DNA from: Acidaminobacter sp.
GTDB lineage: Bacteria > Bacillota > Clostridia > Peptostreptococcales > Acidaminobacteraceae
Assembly: GCF_030247605.1 (NCBI RefSeq)
Contig: NZ_JAOTSB010000004.1
Span: 116,096 to 180,095 of the forward strand
Reading direction: 5' to 3'
DNA length: 64,000 nt
Shown: in pieces, positions 27,173 to 36,060 of the stretch
How the letters are laid out: the number at the start of each line of letters is the position of its first letter
Position numbering within the stretch: the stretch's first letter is position 1
Made by a program: the position numbers and the translations under genes
The notes under the pieces: generated by a model
Seen by the model: the letters and a program-made list of their open reading frames with translations, nothing else
The model's database searches: none
What the model was told of the DNA's origin: nothing

Positions 27173-28339
27173 CTAATCGTTTTCAATCTCTTCCTTTGGT
27201 CTCCTCGGTGGCCTTGGCCCAAAGTACTGATAGAAATAGCATTTGATTCTTCCGTTGTAAAGTTTTCTGTTCTTAGTGGCTTTTTTTCCAAAGGACGCTT
27301 CAAAGCCTTCGTGGGCTGTGATGACATACCATGACCAGGTATCCAGCCTGCCAAAACGGTCTCCCATGACCCCATAGAGCTTTTCTGCTTCTCTTAAGTC
27401 AGAAAGCCGCTCTCCATAAGGCGGATTGGTGAGAATGTACCCGTATTTGTCCCTTGAACTCAGATCTGCAACATCTCTGACCTGAAAGTGAATGAAGTCT
27501 GCTACGCCGGCTTTTTCAGCATTTTCCCGGGCAATACGGATACTCCTTGGATCGAGGTCATAACCTTCCAGTTTGAAACTCGCATCTTCAACGATTGCGT
27601 TTCTGGCTGAATTCCGTTCAAAATCCCAAACGGAAGCCGGCATCCAGTTCCAGTGCTCTGAGTCGAATTGTCGGTTCAGTCCTGGCGCCTGATTTCGTCC
27701 GATCATAGCCGCTTCGATCAGCAATGTTCCGCTGCCGCAAAGTGGATCGATCATGGGAATAAACGATTTCCACCTGCTGATTTGAACTAATGCCGCTGCC
27801 AAGGTTTCTTTGAGAGGTGCTTCATTTCCCTTCTCGCGATAGCCTCGTTTGTGCAGACCATCTCCCGATGTATCCAGCAGCACCAAAACCTGATCCTTAA
27901 GAATGGAGATCAGGATACTGTATCTCGGGCCCGTTTCCTTGAACCATTCCGTAGCGTAAGTTTCCTTTAGTTTCTCAACGATTGCTTTTTTAGAAATGGA
28001 TTGTATATCCGACAAGCTGAATAAGGTCGACTTGACGGATTTTGCATTAACTGGAAAAGTCCCTTCCTGCGGAATGTATGCCGCCCAGTCGATTCGTCGG
28101 ACCCCCTGAAAAAGCGCTTCAAAGGTATCTGCTTTAAATTCAGCGAGTTTGATATAAACGCGATCAGCGCTGCGCAGCCACAAGTTGGATCGCACAATGC
28201 CTGACAGATCCGCATCATATTCTACTCTTCCGTTTTCCACCGTGACTTGATCAAAGCCAAGGGCTTTGACTTCATCCGCTACGACAGATTCTATTCCAAA
28301 CGCTGCTGTTGCCTGAACTCTAAATCTTTTTATCATCAT
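27173..28339 (-). CDS. THUMP-domain class I methyltransferase (RlmL/YpsC-like)
   Basis: Predicted 23S rRNA N2-guanine methyltransferase of 388 residues. N-terminal ferredoxin-like and THUMP domains (about 1-155) lead into a Rossmann methyltransferase with DPLCGSGTLLIEAA (about 186-199), DLDPRSIRIARENA and the catalytic motif ILTNPPYGERL (about 294-304). This is the single-domain form typical of Firmicutes. ATG 28339 has GGGAG five bases upstream; an immediately following ATG is also possible. A TATAAT lies upstream at 28375-28380. Confidence 0.9.
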   Translation of the reverse strand: MMIKRFRVQATAAFGIESVVADEVKALGFDQVTVENGRVEYDADLSGIVRSNLWLRSADRVYIKLAEFKADTFEALFQGVRRIDWAAYIPQEGTFPVNAKSVKSTLFSLSDIQSISKKAIVEKLKETYATEWFKETGPRYSILISILKDQVLVLLDTSGDGLHKRGYREKGNEAPLKETLAAALVQISRWKSFIPMIDPLCGSGTLLIEAAMIGRNQAPGLNRQFDSEHWNWMPASVWDFERNSARNAIVEDASFKLEGYDLDPRSIRIARENAEKAGVADFIHFQVRDVADLSSRDKYGYILTNPPYGERLSDLREAEKLYGVMGDRFGRLDTWSWYVITAHEGFEASFGKKATKNRKLYNGRIKCYFYQYFGPRPPRRPKEEIEND

Positions 28340-28374
28340 AAAAACTCCCATGTTATCATGTCTTATTCAAACAT

Positions 28375-28380
28375 TATAAC
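28375..28380 (-). promoter_or_regulatory. -10 box upstream of the RlmL-like gene
   Basis: TATAAT on the minus strand, 36 bases before the start codon. No convincing -35 was found. Confidence 0.4.
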
Positions 28381-28411
28381 ACAGGAGTCCAGTCAGTATC
28401 CCGGTAATCTT

Positions 28412-28441
28412 AAAACATGAGCGGCGAAACATGCTGCCGCT
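28412..28441 (-). terminator. weak terminator after the Tad/hybrid kinase operon
   Basis: AGCGGC (28420-28425) pairs with GCCGCT (28436-28441), and the minus strand continues to TTTT (28412-28415). The stem is short. Confidence 0.45.
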
Positions 28442-28456
28442 TGTTAAACGGTGTGA

Positions 28457-30046
28457 TCATTTGAAAAACTTGTCCAGTGCCTTTCTGAGTGCGGACTCTT
28501 CTATAGGTTTTGACAAATGCTCGTCAAATCCGTAACTTGTCAGATAATCCCGCTCAGAGTCAATAACCTTTGCAGATATGGCCACGATGGGACATCTGAA
28601 TCGGTCTGCTTTTTCAATTTCATCAAAGGCTTCAAACCCATTCATGTGAGGCATCATGATGTCCATGAGCACCAGGTCCGGCTTGTGTCGTATGTAGCGT
28701 TCCACCGTTTCTTTTCCAGTTCTTGCAAAATCCAGCTCATAATCCTCCTGAAGCAGCAGCTTCAGCGATACCCTGCCCATGACATCATCTTCAGCGATTA
28801 GAATCCGGTTTTTTTGTTGAGGTTTATGGGGCTCATCCACGATAGAACGATCCTGGACTATGTCCGTTTGCTCTTCATTGTCAGCACCATTAAATTGAAC
28901 ATAGATGTAGACGTTAACCTCAGAGCCTCTTCCGTAAGCGCTTTCAATTTCGAGCCGCCCCCCCATTTTGGACAGCAGCGTCAGTGCTGTGACATAACCC
29001 AAGCCCGTCGAGTCCCCCAGAGAGGCAAGAATATCTTCCGGCTGTGGATTTTCCGTCATTTTTTTCAGCCAGTCCAGCTTCTCTTCTGAGAATCCAATGC
29101 CTGTATCCTTCACGCTTATTCTCATTTTCAGCTTATCGTCGATAATACTGACCTTGGCAAAATGGACCAGCACATTGCCGTGTTCCGTATGCTCAAATGC
29201 ATTTTCCAGCAGATTTCTAACAATATTTCCCAGTCGTACCGGATCGCCAATCAGCTCGCCAGGTAAATTCTCATCCACTTGAATTGTAAAGTCCACATTT
29301 CTCTTTTTCGACAAAAATCTGAACCGATGATAGAGGTCATCCACAAAATCCGCAAGTGAGAACGCCTCAATATTAAAGACCAGTTGACCTTCCTCGATGG
29401 CATAAATCTCATGCAGATTGCTTATTTTTCTAAAAGCCCTGTCGGATTGATTCATCAGCCGTTCAATAGTATCCCGCTCGTCCCTGTAAAGCTCAATGAC
29501 TCTAAGGCGGTCAATATCGTTATTGATCGTCTCGAAAATGTCTTTAAGCGATTCGACCATGTCATAAAACAGTGATCTATTCTTATCTTCTCTGAGTCTC
29601 ACCTTTATTATGTCCAGGTCGGCCTCCGGAACAAACTTCTCCAGCGGCTCAAGCGTGCCCTTCCAATCTTTCGCAATGACAACGGCTCCGGTGATAATCC
29701 CTTCTGAATTTCGGATAGGCTCGGCATGCTTGGTCCAAATCTCTCCCAAAGCACCCGGATTTTCTTTTGGAACCACGCCTTCCGCTGCGGCTCCGTCTCT
29801 GACTGCCTTAACACACGGGCAATTCAGACACCCCAATTCAGAAGACTGAAAGACCTCAAAGCATTTTTTGCCGATGGCTTCTGTGTCCATTCTGAGCACC
29901 GCTTTATTAGCCCATTCAATAGTGTAATCAAGATCCAGCCGTACTACCAAATCCGGTATGCTGTCAAGAATCTCCATCAAATATGGCGTCTTGTCCATTC
30001 TCCAGTCTGTGTCACCTTTTGCAAGCATACCTTCCAACTTCGTCAA
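28457..30046 (-). CDS. hybrid sensor kinase/response regulator lacking the phospho-accepting histidine
   Basis: A cytoplasmic 529-residue protein: PAS domain (about 22-125) with a GCLNCPC cysteine cluster (72-78), a dimerisation-like helical region (about 155-225), an HATPase domain with N box NLLENAFEHT (about 278-287), DTGIGF and STGLGY, and a C-terminal receiver with Asp462 in LMDIMMP, Ser in AISAK and Lys in LSKPI. In the helical region the place of the H-box SHELRTP reads VESLKD, with Glu165 where His is expected. The start is ambiguous: TTG 30046 overlaps the cpaB stop, and TTG 30037 has better spacing to GAGGG. It is the last gene of the Tad operon, so a regulatory link to the pilus is inferred. 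Confidence 0.85.
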   Translation of the reverse strand: MTKLEGMLAKGDTDWRMDKTPYLMEILDSIPDLVVRLDLDYTIEWANKAVLRMDTEAIGKKCFEVFQSSELGCLNCPCVKAVRDGAAAEGVVPKENPGALGEIWTKHAEPIRNSEGIITGAVVIAKDWKGTLEPLEKFVPEADLDIIKVRLREDKNRSLFYDMVESLKDIFETINNDIDRLRVIELYRDERDTIERLMNQSDRAFRKISNLHEIYAIEEGQLVFNIEAFSLADFVDDLYHRFRFLSKKRNVDFTIQVDENLPGELIGDPVRLGNIVRNLLENAFEHTEHGNVLVHFAKVSIIDDKLKMRISVKDTGIGFSEEKLDWLKKMTENPQPEDILASLGDSTGLGYVTALTLLSKMGGRLEIESAYGRGSEVNVYIYVQFNGADNEEQTDIVQDRSIVDEPHKPQQKNRILIAEDDVMGRVSLKLLLQEDYELDFARTGKETVERYIRHKPDLVLMDIMMPHMNGFEAFDEIEKADRFRCPIVAISAKVIDSERDYLTSYGFDEHLSKPIEESALRKALDKFFK

Positions 30047-30645
30047 CCCTCTTTCTGTCCCGGCGGCTTCTTTTTAATGATCTGAAATGTATGTGTGGAT
30101 TTAATTCGACATAGTTCCAGAATCTCCTTCTTTTCGCCACGCAGAATCAGAAAGACAGGCTGCGTCATTGTCATGTCTGAAGGTTTTAAATCCTGGCCAA
30201 GAATGCCGCTGATCCTCATAGTATTGAAATGAATCACGCTTTCTTCTCCCCGAATGCCTAACAAGTCGATTTCTTCCCCAATAAAAAGATGATATGCCAC
30301 CGCATCCTGAGGCTCCAATTTCAGAGCAACCTCCGCATAATCCTGAACAGGCTCAAGGCTGATTCCTTCCCGCGTCAATAGTTCCCCCTGCCTGATCAGC
30401 CGAGAGGACCAAGCGGGCAGCACTAATTCCGATGCCTTGATCATCCATGGCTCCATAGATGATTCCGCTATTTTGACTAATGAAAATGAGTCTGCAGTCA
30501 AAACTTCGTTGGGATACACTTCTGCTTTGGCGATCAGAACCTCGTGAAATTTCTCAGAAGCCGTGGCTGCTCTCATCAAACTTATTTGAAGTGCCATAGT
30601 CACAATCATGAGCCCAAAAGTCCATATAATCAGCCTTTTTTTCAA
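30043..30645 (-). CDS. cpaB: CpaB/RcpC-like pilus assembly protein with SAF domain
   Basis: A 200-residue protein with one N-terminal membrane segment (about 5-25) and an SAF-like domain (LIAKAEVYPNEVLTADSFSLVKI, about 36-58, then RLIRQGELLTREGI) as in CpaB/RcpC of Flp pilus systems. The start is TTG 30645, seven bases after AAGGAGGG; a longer upstream frame lies within the preceding gene and lacks a ribosome site. In Gram-positives CpaB has no secretin partner and its role is unclear. It overlaps the kinase start by four bases. Confidence 0.7.
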   Translation of the reverse strand: MKKRLIIWTFGLMIVTMALQISLMRAATASEKFHEVLIAKAEVYPNEVLTADSFSLVKIAESSMEPWMIKASELVLPAWSSRLIRQGELLTREGISLEPVQDYAEVALKLEPQDAVAYHLFIGEEIDLLGIRGEESVIHFNTMRISGILGQDLKPSDMTMTQPVFLILRGEKKEILELCRIKSTHTFQIIKKKPPGQKEG

Positions 30646-30659
30646 ATCCTCGCCCTCCT

Positions 30660-31139
30660 TCACCGATCTATTTCTATTTCGCGGTCCAGATGAATCTTGA
30701 TATCCGTTGCTGAAAACCCCATTTCTTTCGCCAACTGTTCCATCAAAAACGAGGGTTGATGAGGAAACGCGACGACCAAATGGAGGATGGGGTCGTCGCG
30801 CATTGTTCCAGAAGGACACAGACCGGAAGGGTGCCATGAAAGAGCCTGAATTTCCACCGCACTGTCAAACTGGGCAGCAACTTCTTCTGCCATAACGCTC
30901 TCCAAGTCTGCGCCAAAGGCCGCTACAGCCCCGGACGCATAGTTATTGTCGAGCTCTGTTTGAACCCTCTCAGAAGCACTTTTCAGCGCACTTTCAGACT
31001 GACTGAAGCGTATGTAAAACAAGTAAAATTCAAAAGCAGCAACAAAAACGAGAATCAGGATGAGAACTATCAGCATGGACAACGACAAAACCTCCAGCCC
31101 TATGAAGCCCCCACGGTTCAGTTTAAAATTTTTCTGCAT
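30660..31139 (-). CDS. TadE-like pseudopilin
   Basis: A 159-residue protein with a class III prepilin-type N-terminus: NRGG followed by FIGLEVLSLSM, placing Glu at +5 after the expected Gly cleavage site, then a hydrophobic helix (about 14-38) and a helical ectodomain. This is the TadE/TadF arrangement of minor pseudopilins. Its ATG lies 22 bases inside the preceding gene. No prepilin peptidase gene is in the window. Confidence 0.7.
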   Translation of the reverse strand: MQKNFKLNRGGFIGLEVLSLSMLIVLILILVFVAAFEFYLFYIRFSQSESALKSASERVQTELDNNYASGAVAAFGADLESVMAEEVAAQFDSAVEIQALSWHPSGLCPSGTMRDDPILHLVVAFPHQPSFLMEQLAKEMGFSATDIKIHLDREIEIDR

Positions 31140-31504
31140 ACGACAAATCTCTCGAAACGGTACGCATAGCGCCGGTCACTAAATGCCATCCAGGTGCTCA
31201 GCAACCTCCCCTTGATTTCACCGGTGACCAGAAAACGCGCCCGATCCCCTCGTTTTAATGTTGCCATAGGTTCCGCATTGACTTCTGCCATAATTAATCC
31301 CGCATCGTTCAACAGCTGCACCAAATCCGCCTCATCTGACGCTTCAAAGGTTTGGCTGAGCGCCATCTGTTCGCTGAAAGACGCGCAGATCGTGTCCAGC
31401 TTGGCTTTTGTCACCACAGGCATCAGCATTTCAAACAGTGCCATGCCTGTTCCAAGCACAAACACCAGGCAAAACCCAACCAAAATTAGACCACCCTCAC
31501 GCAT
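31118..31504 (-). CDS. membrane-anchored pseudopilin-like protein of the Tad locus
   Basis: A 128-residue protein with an N-terminal hydrophobic helix (about 5-30) directly after MREGG, followed by an extracytoplasmic domain with two Cys. It resembles TadE/TadF minor pseudopilins in layout, but the +5 position after Gly-Gly is Gly instead of Glu. The ATG follows the preceding stop TAA at once, with no clear Shine-Dalgarno, so translation is probably by re-initiation. Confidence 0.6.
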   Translation of the reverse strand: MREGGLILVGFCLVFVLGTGMALFEMLMPVVTKAKLDTICASFSEQMALSQTFEASDEADLVQLLNDAGLIMAEVNAEPMATLKRGDRARFLVTGEIKGRLLSTWMAFSDRRYAYRFERFVVCRKILN

Positions 31505-31747
31505 TTAGGTTACTGGCATCGACGTTTTGAATACGGTTGACTCAATGGTATTCCACCATCCAGATAAAGCACCCACCATATCCTCCACCAGAGTTTCCAT
31601 GCTCGGCATAACTATGACTGCAGCCAGCACAATTGAAACTACAATCCCAATTACCATATCCACTGCGAACTGACCCTTGTCGTTGTTGAGATTCTCGCCT
31701 ATAAACGCTTTTAGACCTAATAATGCTTTGATGATTTCTACGTTCAA
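31505..31747 (-). CDS. Flp-type pilin candidate
   Basis: An 80-residue protein. After a 25-residue charged leader it has KGQFAVDMVIGIVVSIVLAAV, which looks like the Flp pilin processing site (Gly, then +5 acidic residue) and hydrophobic stem, but with Asp at +5 in place of Glu and Met instead of Tyr at +6. The C-terminal part carries aromatic residues (GWWNTIE). The start is TTG 31747, seven bases after AGGAGG. It is the best candidate for the pilus subunit; confirmed Flp pilins are usually shorter. Confidence 0.55.
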   Translation of the reverse strand: MNVEIIKALLGLKAFIGENLNNDKGQFAVDMVIGIVVSIVLAAVIVMPSMETLVEDMVGALSGWWNTIESTVFKTSMPVT

Positions 31748-31797
31748 ATGAATGCCTCCTTTTAATGGTTGTCACACTTGTTGTCTTTTTCTCCTGT

Positions 31798-32634
31798 CTA
31801 AATAAATAATGACTCCAGCGCTTCCATCATCTGAAGCACCAACGGGATTGCAATCACTGCAAAAGCAACACTTCCTGATGCAGCAATCAACAGGATCAGA
31901 TTGAATTGGATCCGTTCCTGTTCTAATGCCACTGATTCCAAATATCTTTGGATCATCACCTCCTCCTGTCTTTGAATGAGCTCCACCGATTCTCCGGATT
32001 CAATACCCTGTCTGAGAATGGTGAGCAGCGTCTCTGAAGCTTTTACAGGATAACGCAGGGTCAATTCCTTTGAAGCGCGTTCAAAATCCAAGGTTCTGAA
32101 ATACACGCCTGTGAAAGCATTCAGCGCGTTCCTCATCTCCTTATCCGGCGCAGCCAGATGCACATGTCTCAGAATTTCTACGGCTGAATGGCCCGCAAGC
32201 AGCTGAGTGCACAGAAAACGGTAAATTTTGTACAGGTTCATATTGAACCTGGCTTCAAAGTCTCTTTTATACTGCTTAAGCCGACCCCTTCTGATCAGTT
32301 CAACCAAGATCCATACCGGCAAAGCTCTTGCTGGATTAATGACTGCTGCAGAGGCCGGCAGCACTACGTTGATTATTCCATAACCATAAACCAGTTTTTT
32401 TGCCTCTTCCGCAGAATAGCCCGCTTGTTGATAGAGGCTCATATTTTTTATCATCCAGCGCCTGAGCGGATTTTCCGAGCTTCTGACATGGCCCTGTTTC
32501 TCTGAAACAGAGCCAAATATTGCCACCTTCTTGTACCATTGTTTTTTTAAGCCCCATTCAGCCAGCGCATAGGCCGTTATTAGATCCCAGCATGTCAAGG
32601 CAATGGTCGTCGTCATGAGGAACACTTTGATCAT
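31798..32634 (-). CDS. tadC: TadC-like type II secretion F-domain membrane protein
   Basis: A 278-residue integral membrane protein with hydrophobic segments near 5-25, 85-115 and two at the C-terminus (about 230-275), enclosing a cytoplasmic helical domain typical of T2SSF proteins. As the second of two such genes behind the ATPase it takes the TadC place and would form the inner-membrane platform of the pilus machine. The ATG overlaps the tadB stop by four bases. A GTG three codons in has better spacing to AAGGAG. Confidence 0.75.
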   Translation of the reverse strand: MIKVFLMTTTIALTCWDLITAYALAEWGLKKQWYKKVAIFGSVSEKQGHVRSSENPLRRWMIKNMSLYQQAGYSAEEAKKLVYGYGIINVVLPASAAVINPARALPVWILVELIRRGRLKQYKRDFEARFNMNLYKIYRFLCTQLLAGHSAVEILRHVHLAAPDKEMRNALNAFTGVYFRTLDFERASKELTLRYPVKASETLLTILRQGIESGESVELIQRQEEVMIQRYLESVALEQERIQFNLILLIAASGSVAFAVIAIPLVLQMMEALESLFI

Positions 32635-33476
32635 CTCCTTGTCCCCCTTTTAGATCCCGAAAAAATTGCGAGGCACGTGGTTAATAAGATCATACAGGAT
32701 AGACCCGCTGTGATATTAAGCCCTGCTGAGCTTTCCAAATAAAACCTTCTGACGTGAGGTTGATCAGAGATCATCATCAGAAAAAGTGCAATACCTGTAA
32801 CATCGAGTAAAAATATTGTCATTTTAAACTTTCTGTTCTCAAGTCGATTTTTATTTCGTTCTAAAAAGAGTCTGTAGGATTCCTTTTCGAAGCTGTCAAA
32901 GAGTTTTACCAGATCACCGCGGTTTCTCGCCGAGAACTTAAGGTGGATCATGAAATCCCTGAAAATTGGGATGTCCAGAGCCAACGAGAAGTCATCAAAG
33001 GCTTTTTCCAGCTCCATCCCATGTTGAACAGATTGAAGAAGACGTTTTAATGCTAACTTCAAAGCTGGGGTCAACGGCTCCTCAGAAACTCTCGACAAGC
33101 ACTGGATCAAGTCCGGATGTATGGACGCCCAGCGCTTCAACATCCCGAACATCAAGGATAAGGAGGCTTCCTGGTCTGCAATTATTTTCTGAATGACAAG
33201 TTCAATAGAAAGTATGGGCAGTGCCACACCGGTCAAAAAACCTACACTCCCTATTAAGTGGCTGTTTGTCATCCCTCGCAGACTGACATAGCCAATAATT
33301 CCGGCCAGAAGTGTCACCGCTGCGAGATTGTGTGCATTTGCCCAGGGTGTATCATAGACAATCCTAATGGGCATCCCGTAATGTCTATCGATTTTCTGCA
33401 TCCAATCAATATTTGATATGCCGCCCATTCCAATAATCATCATTCCACAGCTGAGAGCCAGCATGAGAACCGGCAA
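32631..33476 (-). CDS. tadB: TadB-like type II secretion F-domain membrane protein
   Basis: A 281-residue platform protein with membrane segments near 2-18, 50-95 and 220-270 and a cytoplasmic T2SSF helical bundle (about 110-215, including ARNRGDLVKLFDSFEKESYRL). It lies between tadA and tadC. The frame opens at TTG 33476, without a good ribosome site; an ATG four codons in is possible. Confidence 0.75.
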   Translation of the reverse strand: MPVLMLALSCGMMIIGMGGISNIDWMQKIDRHYGMPIRIVYDTPWANAHNLAAVTLLAGIIGYVSLRGMTNSHLIGSVGFLTGVALPILSIELVIQKIIADQEASLSLMFGMLKRWASIHPDLIQCLSRVSEEPLTPALKLALKRLLQSVQHGMELEKAFDDFSLALDIPIFRDFMIHLKFSARNRGDLVKLFDSFEKESYRLFLERNKNRLENRKFKMTIFLLDVTGIALFLMMISDQPHVRRFYLESSAGLNITAGLSCMILLTTCLAIFSGSKRGTRR

Positions 33477-33494
33477 ATAGTAGACAGACAGTAT

Positions 33495-34673
33495 TTACGA
33501 CCTTCTTTCATAGAGGATTTTAAAGTTTGGAACCGCCTCTGTACCAGCTTCAGGCCGCAAAACCTCTGCTATACGCTCCACCTTGAAATTTCTCATATAG
33601 ATGACTCGGTCCAGACTGGAGGTAATAACCTTCATGGCAGTTTTTTCCGAGATCCCTCTTTGTGACAAATCAGAGAGCATCATAATTCTGATGGGGGTTT
33701 CTTCTATCCCGCCACAGTGAAGGGTCCCCATAATTCTATGGTCGGTATATCCCGCTTTGATGAACTCCCATGCCTCAGGACCTGTCAACTCCCCTACAAC
33801 ATAGCCGTCCAGACTCATGGTCAAGCCATCACGGACAAGGTGCTCCAGCGTCACTCGAAAGCCAGGCTGTCTATGCCTGACAATTCTCTGTACGACAAAT
33901 GTGGGACTGTCCGGAAAAAGTTCAGTTTCAGATTCACAGATCAGCAGGCGCTGAGTTTCACCTATGTTGTTTAATAGAGCTCTCAACAAAGTTGTCTTCC
34001 CCGACCCGCCCTTTCCAACTATGACAAACCTTAGATCCGACTGTGCCAGCCGAGTCATTATTTCATATGAATCTTGATCGAGCATCCCCATGTTCATCAG
34101 CGTCTGTAAGTCATAGCTGGAGAATCTGTGCTTACGAATGCTTAAAGACGGCCCGCCCTGACTTCTTGGTGCAATAGTCGCATTAATTCTCAACCTCAAT
34201 CCGTCATCCGAAACCCTGGCATGACTGTCTGTTTCGTTTAAAAGGCCACCATTCCGTATGACTATCAGCTTGCAATAGTTTTCAAATTCGCGGGCAGACT
34301 CAAATTTTAAGGGCAATCTGAATGCTTCGCCCGACCGCTTCACATAGAGATGATCGTATCTCGTCACGATCAGATCTGAAACAGATTCATCCTCCAGAGA
34401 ACTTTGTAGAATGCCATAACCAAACATATGATCCATAATCTGCTTAATCATTTTGTCTCGTCTGGCCAGATTTCCAAGGCGATCTACAATCCTGACCACT
34501 TCCGTTTCCAGGACACGCCTTTCAACACGCTTTCCTTCCACATCAGCCAGTAAATCCGAGTGATGCTCGACCAATTCCTCAATGACACTGATGATCTCAC
34601 GATCAAATCTACGTCCGGGTTCAGAAGCTATCGGCTCAATTAATGGTTCATGAAAGCTTTTTAAAACTCCCAT
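33495..34673 (-). CDS. cpaF: TadA/CpaF-family secretion ATPase
   Basis: The motor ATPase of the Flp pilus, 392 residues. The N-terminal domain is helical; the core has Walker A GKGGSGKTT (220-228), an Asp/Glu box around CESETELF (about 243-250), Walker B-type LDGYVVGELTGPEA and the His box MGTLHCGG. All catalytic elements of secretion ATPases are present, so the machine should be powered. ATG 34673 is preceded by TAGAGGTA. Five bases separate it from the tadZ-like gene. Confidence 0.9.
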   Translation of the reverse strand: MGVLKSFHEPLIEPIASEPGRRFDREIISVIEELVEHHSDLLADVEGKRVERRVLETEVVRIVDRLGNLARRDKMIKQIMDHMFGYGILQSSLEDESVSDLIVTRYDHLYVKRSGEAFRLPLKFESAREFENYCKLIVIRNGGLLNETDSHARVSDDGLRLRINATIAPRSQGGPSLSIRKHRFSSYDLQTLMNMGMLDQDSYEIMTRLAQSDLRFVIVGKGGSGKTTLLRALLNNIGETQRLLICESETELFPDSPTFVVQRIVRHRQPGFRVTLEHLVRDGLTMSLDGYVVGELTGPEAWEFIKAGYTDHRIMGTLHCGGIEETPIRIMMLSDLSQRGISEKTAMKVITSSLDRVIYMRNFKVERIAEVLRPEAGTEAVPNFKILYERRS

Positions 34674-34678
34674 TACCT

Positions 34679-36031
34679 CTATCCCCTCATTTCATGCAAT
34701 AGTTTGAGAATAACCTTTTCATGTGCCTCTGCCACAGAACGGTCCATCATTGGGCCATACATCCTGCCTTCCATCCGCGCCTTGTCCCGCTTCAAACTGG
34801 AAGGGATCCTGCCCAAATAGCGCGACCCTGTCAAAGCGTCATAATCTTCAGCGGACAAACTGCGATTCTCATTTGAGTCAAACGCTACGAATTGATGCTT
34901 CAAACGATCAATTCTTTGTCGTTCAGTAACATACGCCGCAGAAGAAGCTGCAGATCTTAAAGCAAGAACACCTCCCGAGACCGGAACCAGATTTTTATCC
35001 GACATTAATAAGCTGACCGCGGTAAAGGCATCATAGATAAAGGCATTGACCAGCAAAATCACCACTTCAAAACAAGAGTCAATCCGCTCCAAGAGCTTCA
35101 TGAAATCGTCTTTGTCATAGTACTCATAGTCATTGAGGTTGTAACTGCCGGTCAAAGCGTATAAGTCTTGGTTGCCCTTGATTCTGGCACATGTCCCAAG
35201 GATCTTCTCCGACGTCAGGCAATTTTTTCTGATTGCATCCAGCAGTACATTGAGTCCCGTCGATTGATAGGAATCATAACCCTCAAGTGAATCTGACAGG
35301 GTTTTTCGCACCTCAAGAAGTAAGTCCAAGGAGGGAGACAGCCTGTCCGCATCAATGATGAGCGTTCTTTTTTTAAACCTTTTCGAAAAAATCCAACCAA
35401 GCTCACTGCCGTATTCGCTATTTCCAAAAACACACAGTTTTAACCTCTGGTTCAAAAATTCAGGTCGTTTTTCAGCGACCTTAAAGATGCCGTCAAATCG
35501 CTGAAGCAATTTTTTCTTTTCCGTGATATGTATGCCTCGCATTAAGGATTCTGCCTCATAACGCCTAAGGTCCGGTGCCTCAGCTATTATTCGGCTTATC
35601 TCGTCAATACGCTCAAAATCAACAATGCCCTCAAGCCCTAAAGCATCAGATCGCTCATAAACACTTCTGATGCGGTATAGCCTTTCAACGAAGCTTCCCG
35701 CTTCGAGGGCACTTAATTCAACAAACTCATCAAAGCCTGACAATATCAGCTGTCCATCAAATTCAGAATTTGGCAGAAGTGCAATCCACTTCACTTCAGA
35801 CCACTTCTGACGTAGGGTTTGAATTGATGGCCACAGACCTGCCAATCGTTCCTTGGTCACTTCAAATAGCACTGTACGTACCGGCGCACACTCCAGAAGT
35901 GTCGTGACCGAATCCAGCTCAGTCCGGATGGCTAACTCTAAACCTGAACCTATGCGATCTTGTACCTCGGACATCATAGCTTTTACAAGTCCTACTGTTG
36001 AATGAGATTCATACCAAAACAATGTTATCAT
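34679..36031 (-). CDS. tadZ: TadZ/CpaE-like protein with degenerate P-loop
   Basis: A 450-residue protein with a receiver-like N-terminal domain (about 1-120) and a ParA/MinD-like domain (about 195-450). At the P-loop position the sequence is FGNSEYGSELG, with no GK[ST], so ATP binding is doubtful. The following LIIDADRLSPSLDLL strand is conserved. TadZ proteins localise Tad pili to a cell pole or site. I chose ATG 36031; an upstream TTG at 36049 has no ribosome site. It is the first gene of the operon, close behind a strong promoter. Confidence 0.7.
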   Translation of the reverse strand: MITLFWYESHSTVGLVKAMMSEVQDRIGSGLELAIRTELDSVTTLLECAPVRTVLFEVTKERLAGLWPSIQTLRQKWSEVKWIALLPNSEFDGQLILSGFDEFVELSALEAGSFVERLYRIRSVYERSDALGLEGIVDFERIDEISRIIAEAPDLRRYEAESLMRGIHITEKKKLLQRFDGIFKVAEKRPEFLNQRLKLCVFGNSEYGSELGWIFSKRFKKRTLIIDADRLSPSLDLLLEVRKTLSDSLEGYDSYQSTGLNVLLDAIRKNCLTSEKILGTCARIKGNQDLYALTGSYNLNDYEYYDKDDFMKLLERIDSCFEVVILLVNAFIYDAFTAVSLLMSDKNLVPVSGGVLALRSAASSAAYVTERQRIDRLKHQFVAFDSNENRSLSAEDYDALTGSRYLGRIPSSLKRDKARMEGRMYGPMMDRSVAEAHEKVILKLLHEMRG

Positions 36032-36060
36032 GCGATCGCCACTTTCCAATTTTTAACATT

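Noticed and set aside
30646..30837. Long N-terminal extension of the cpaB-like protein
   Set aside because: It overlaps the TadE-like gene, has Arg/Pro/Ser-rich composition unlike the family, and a TTG with a strong ribosome site follows.
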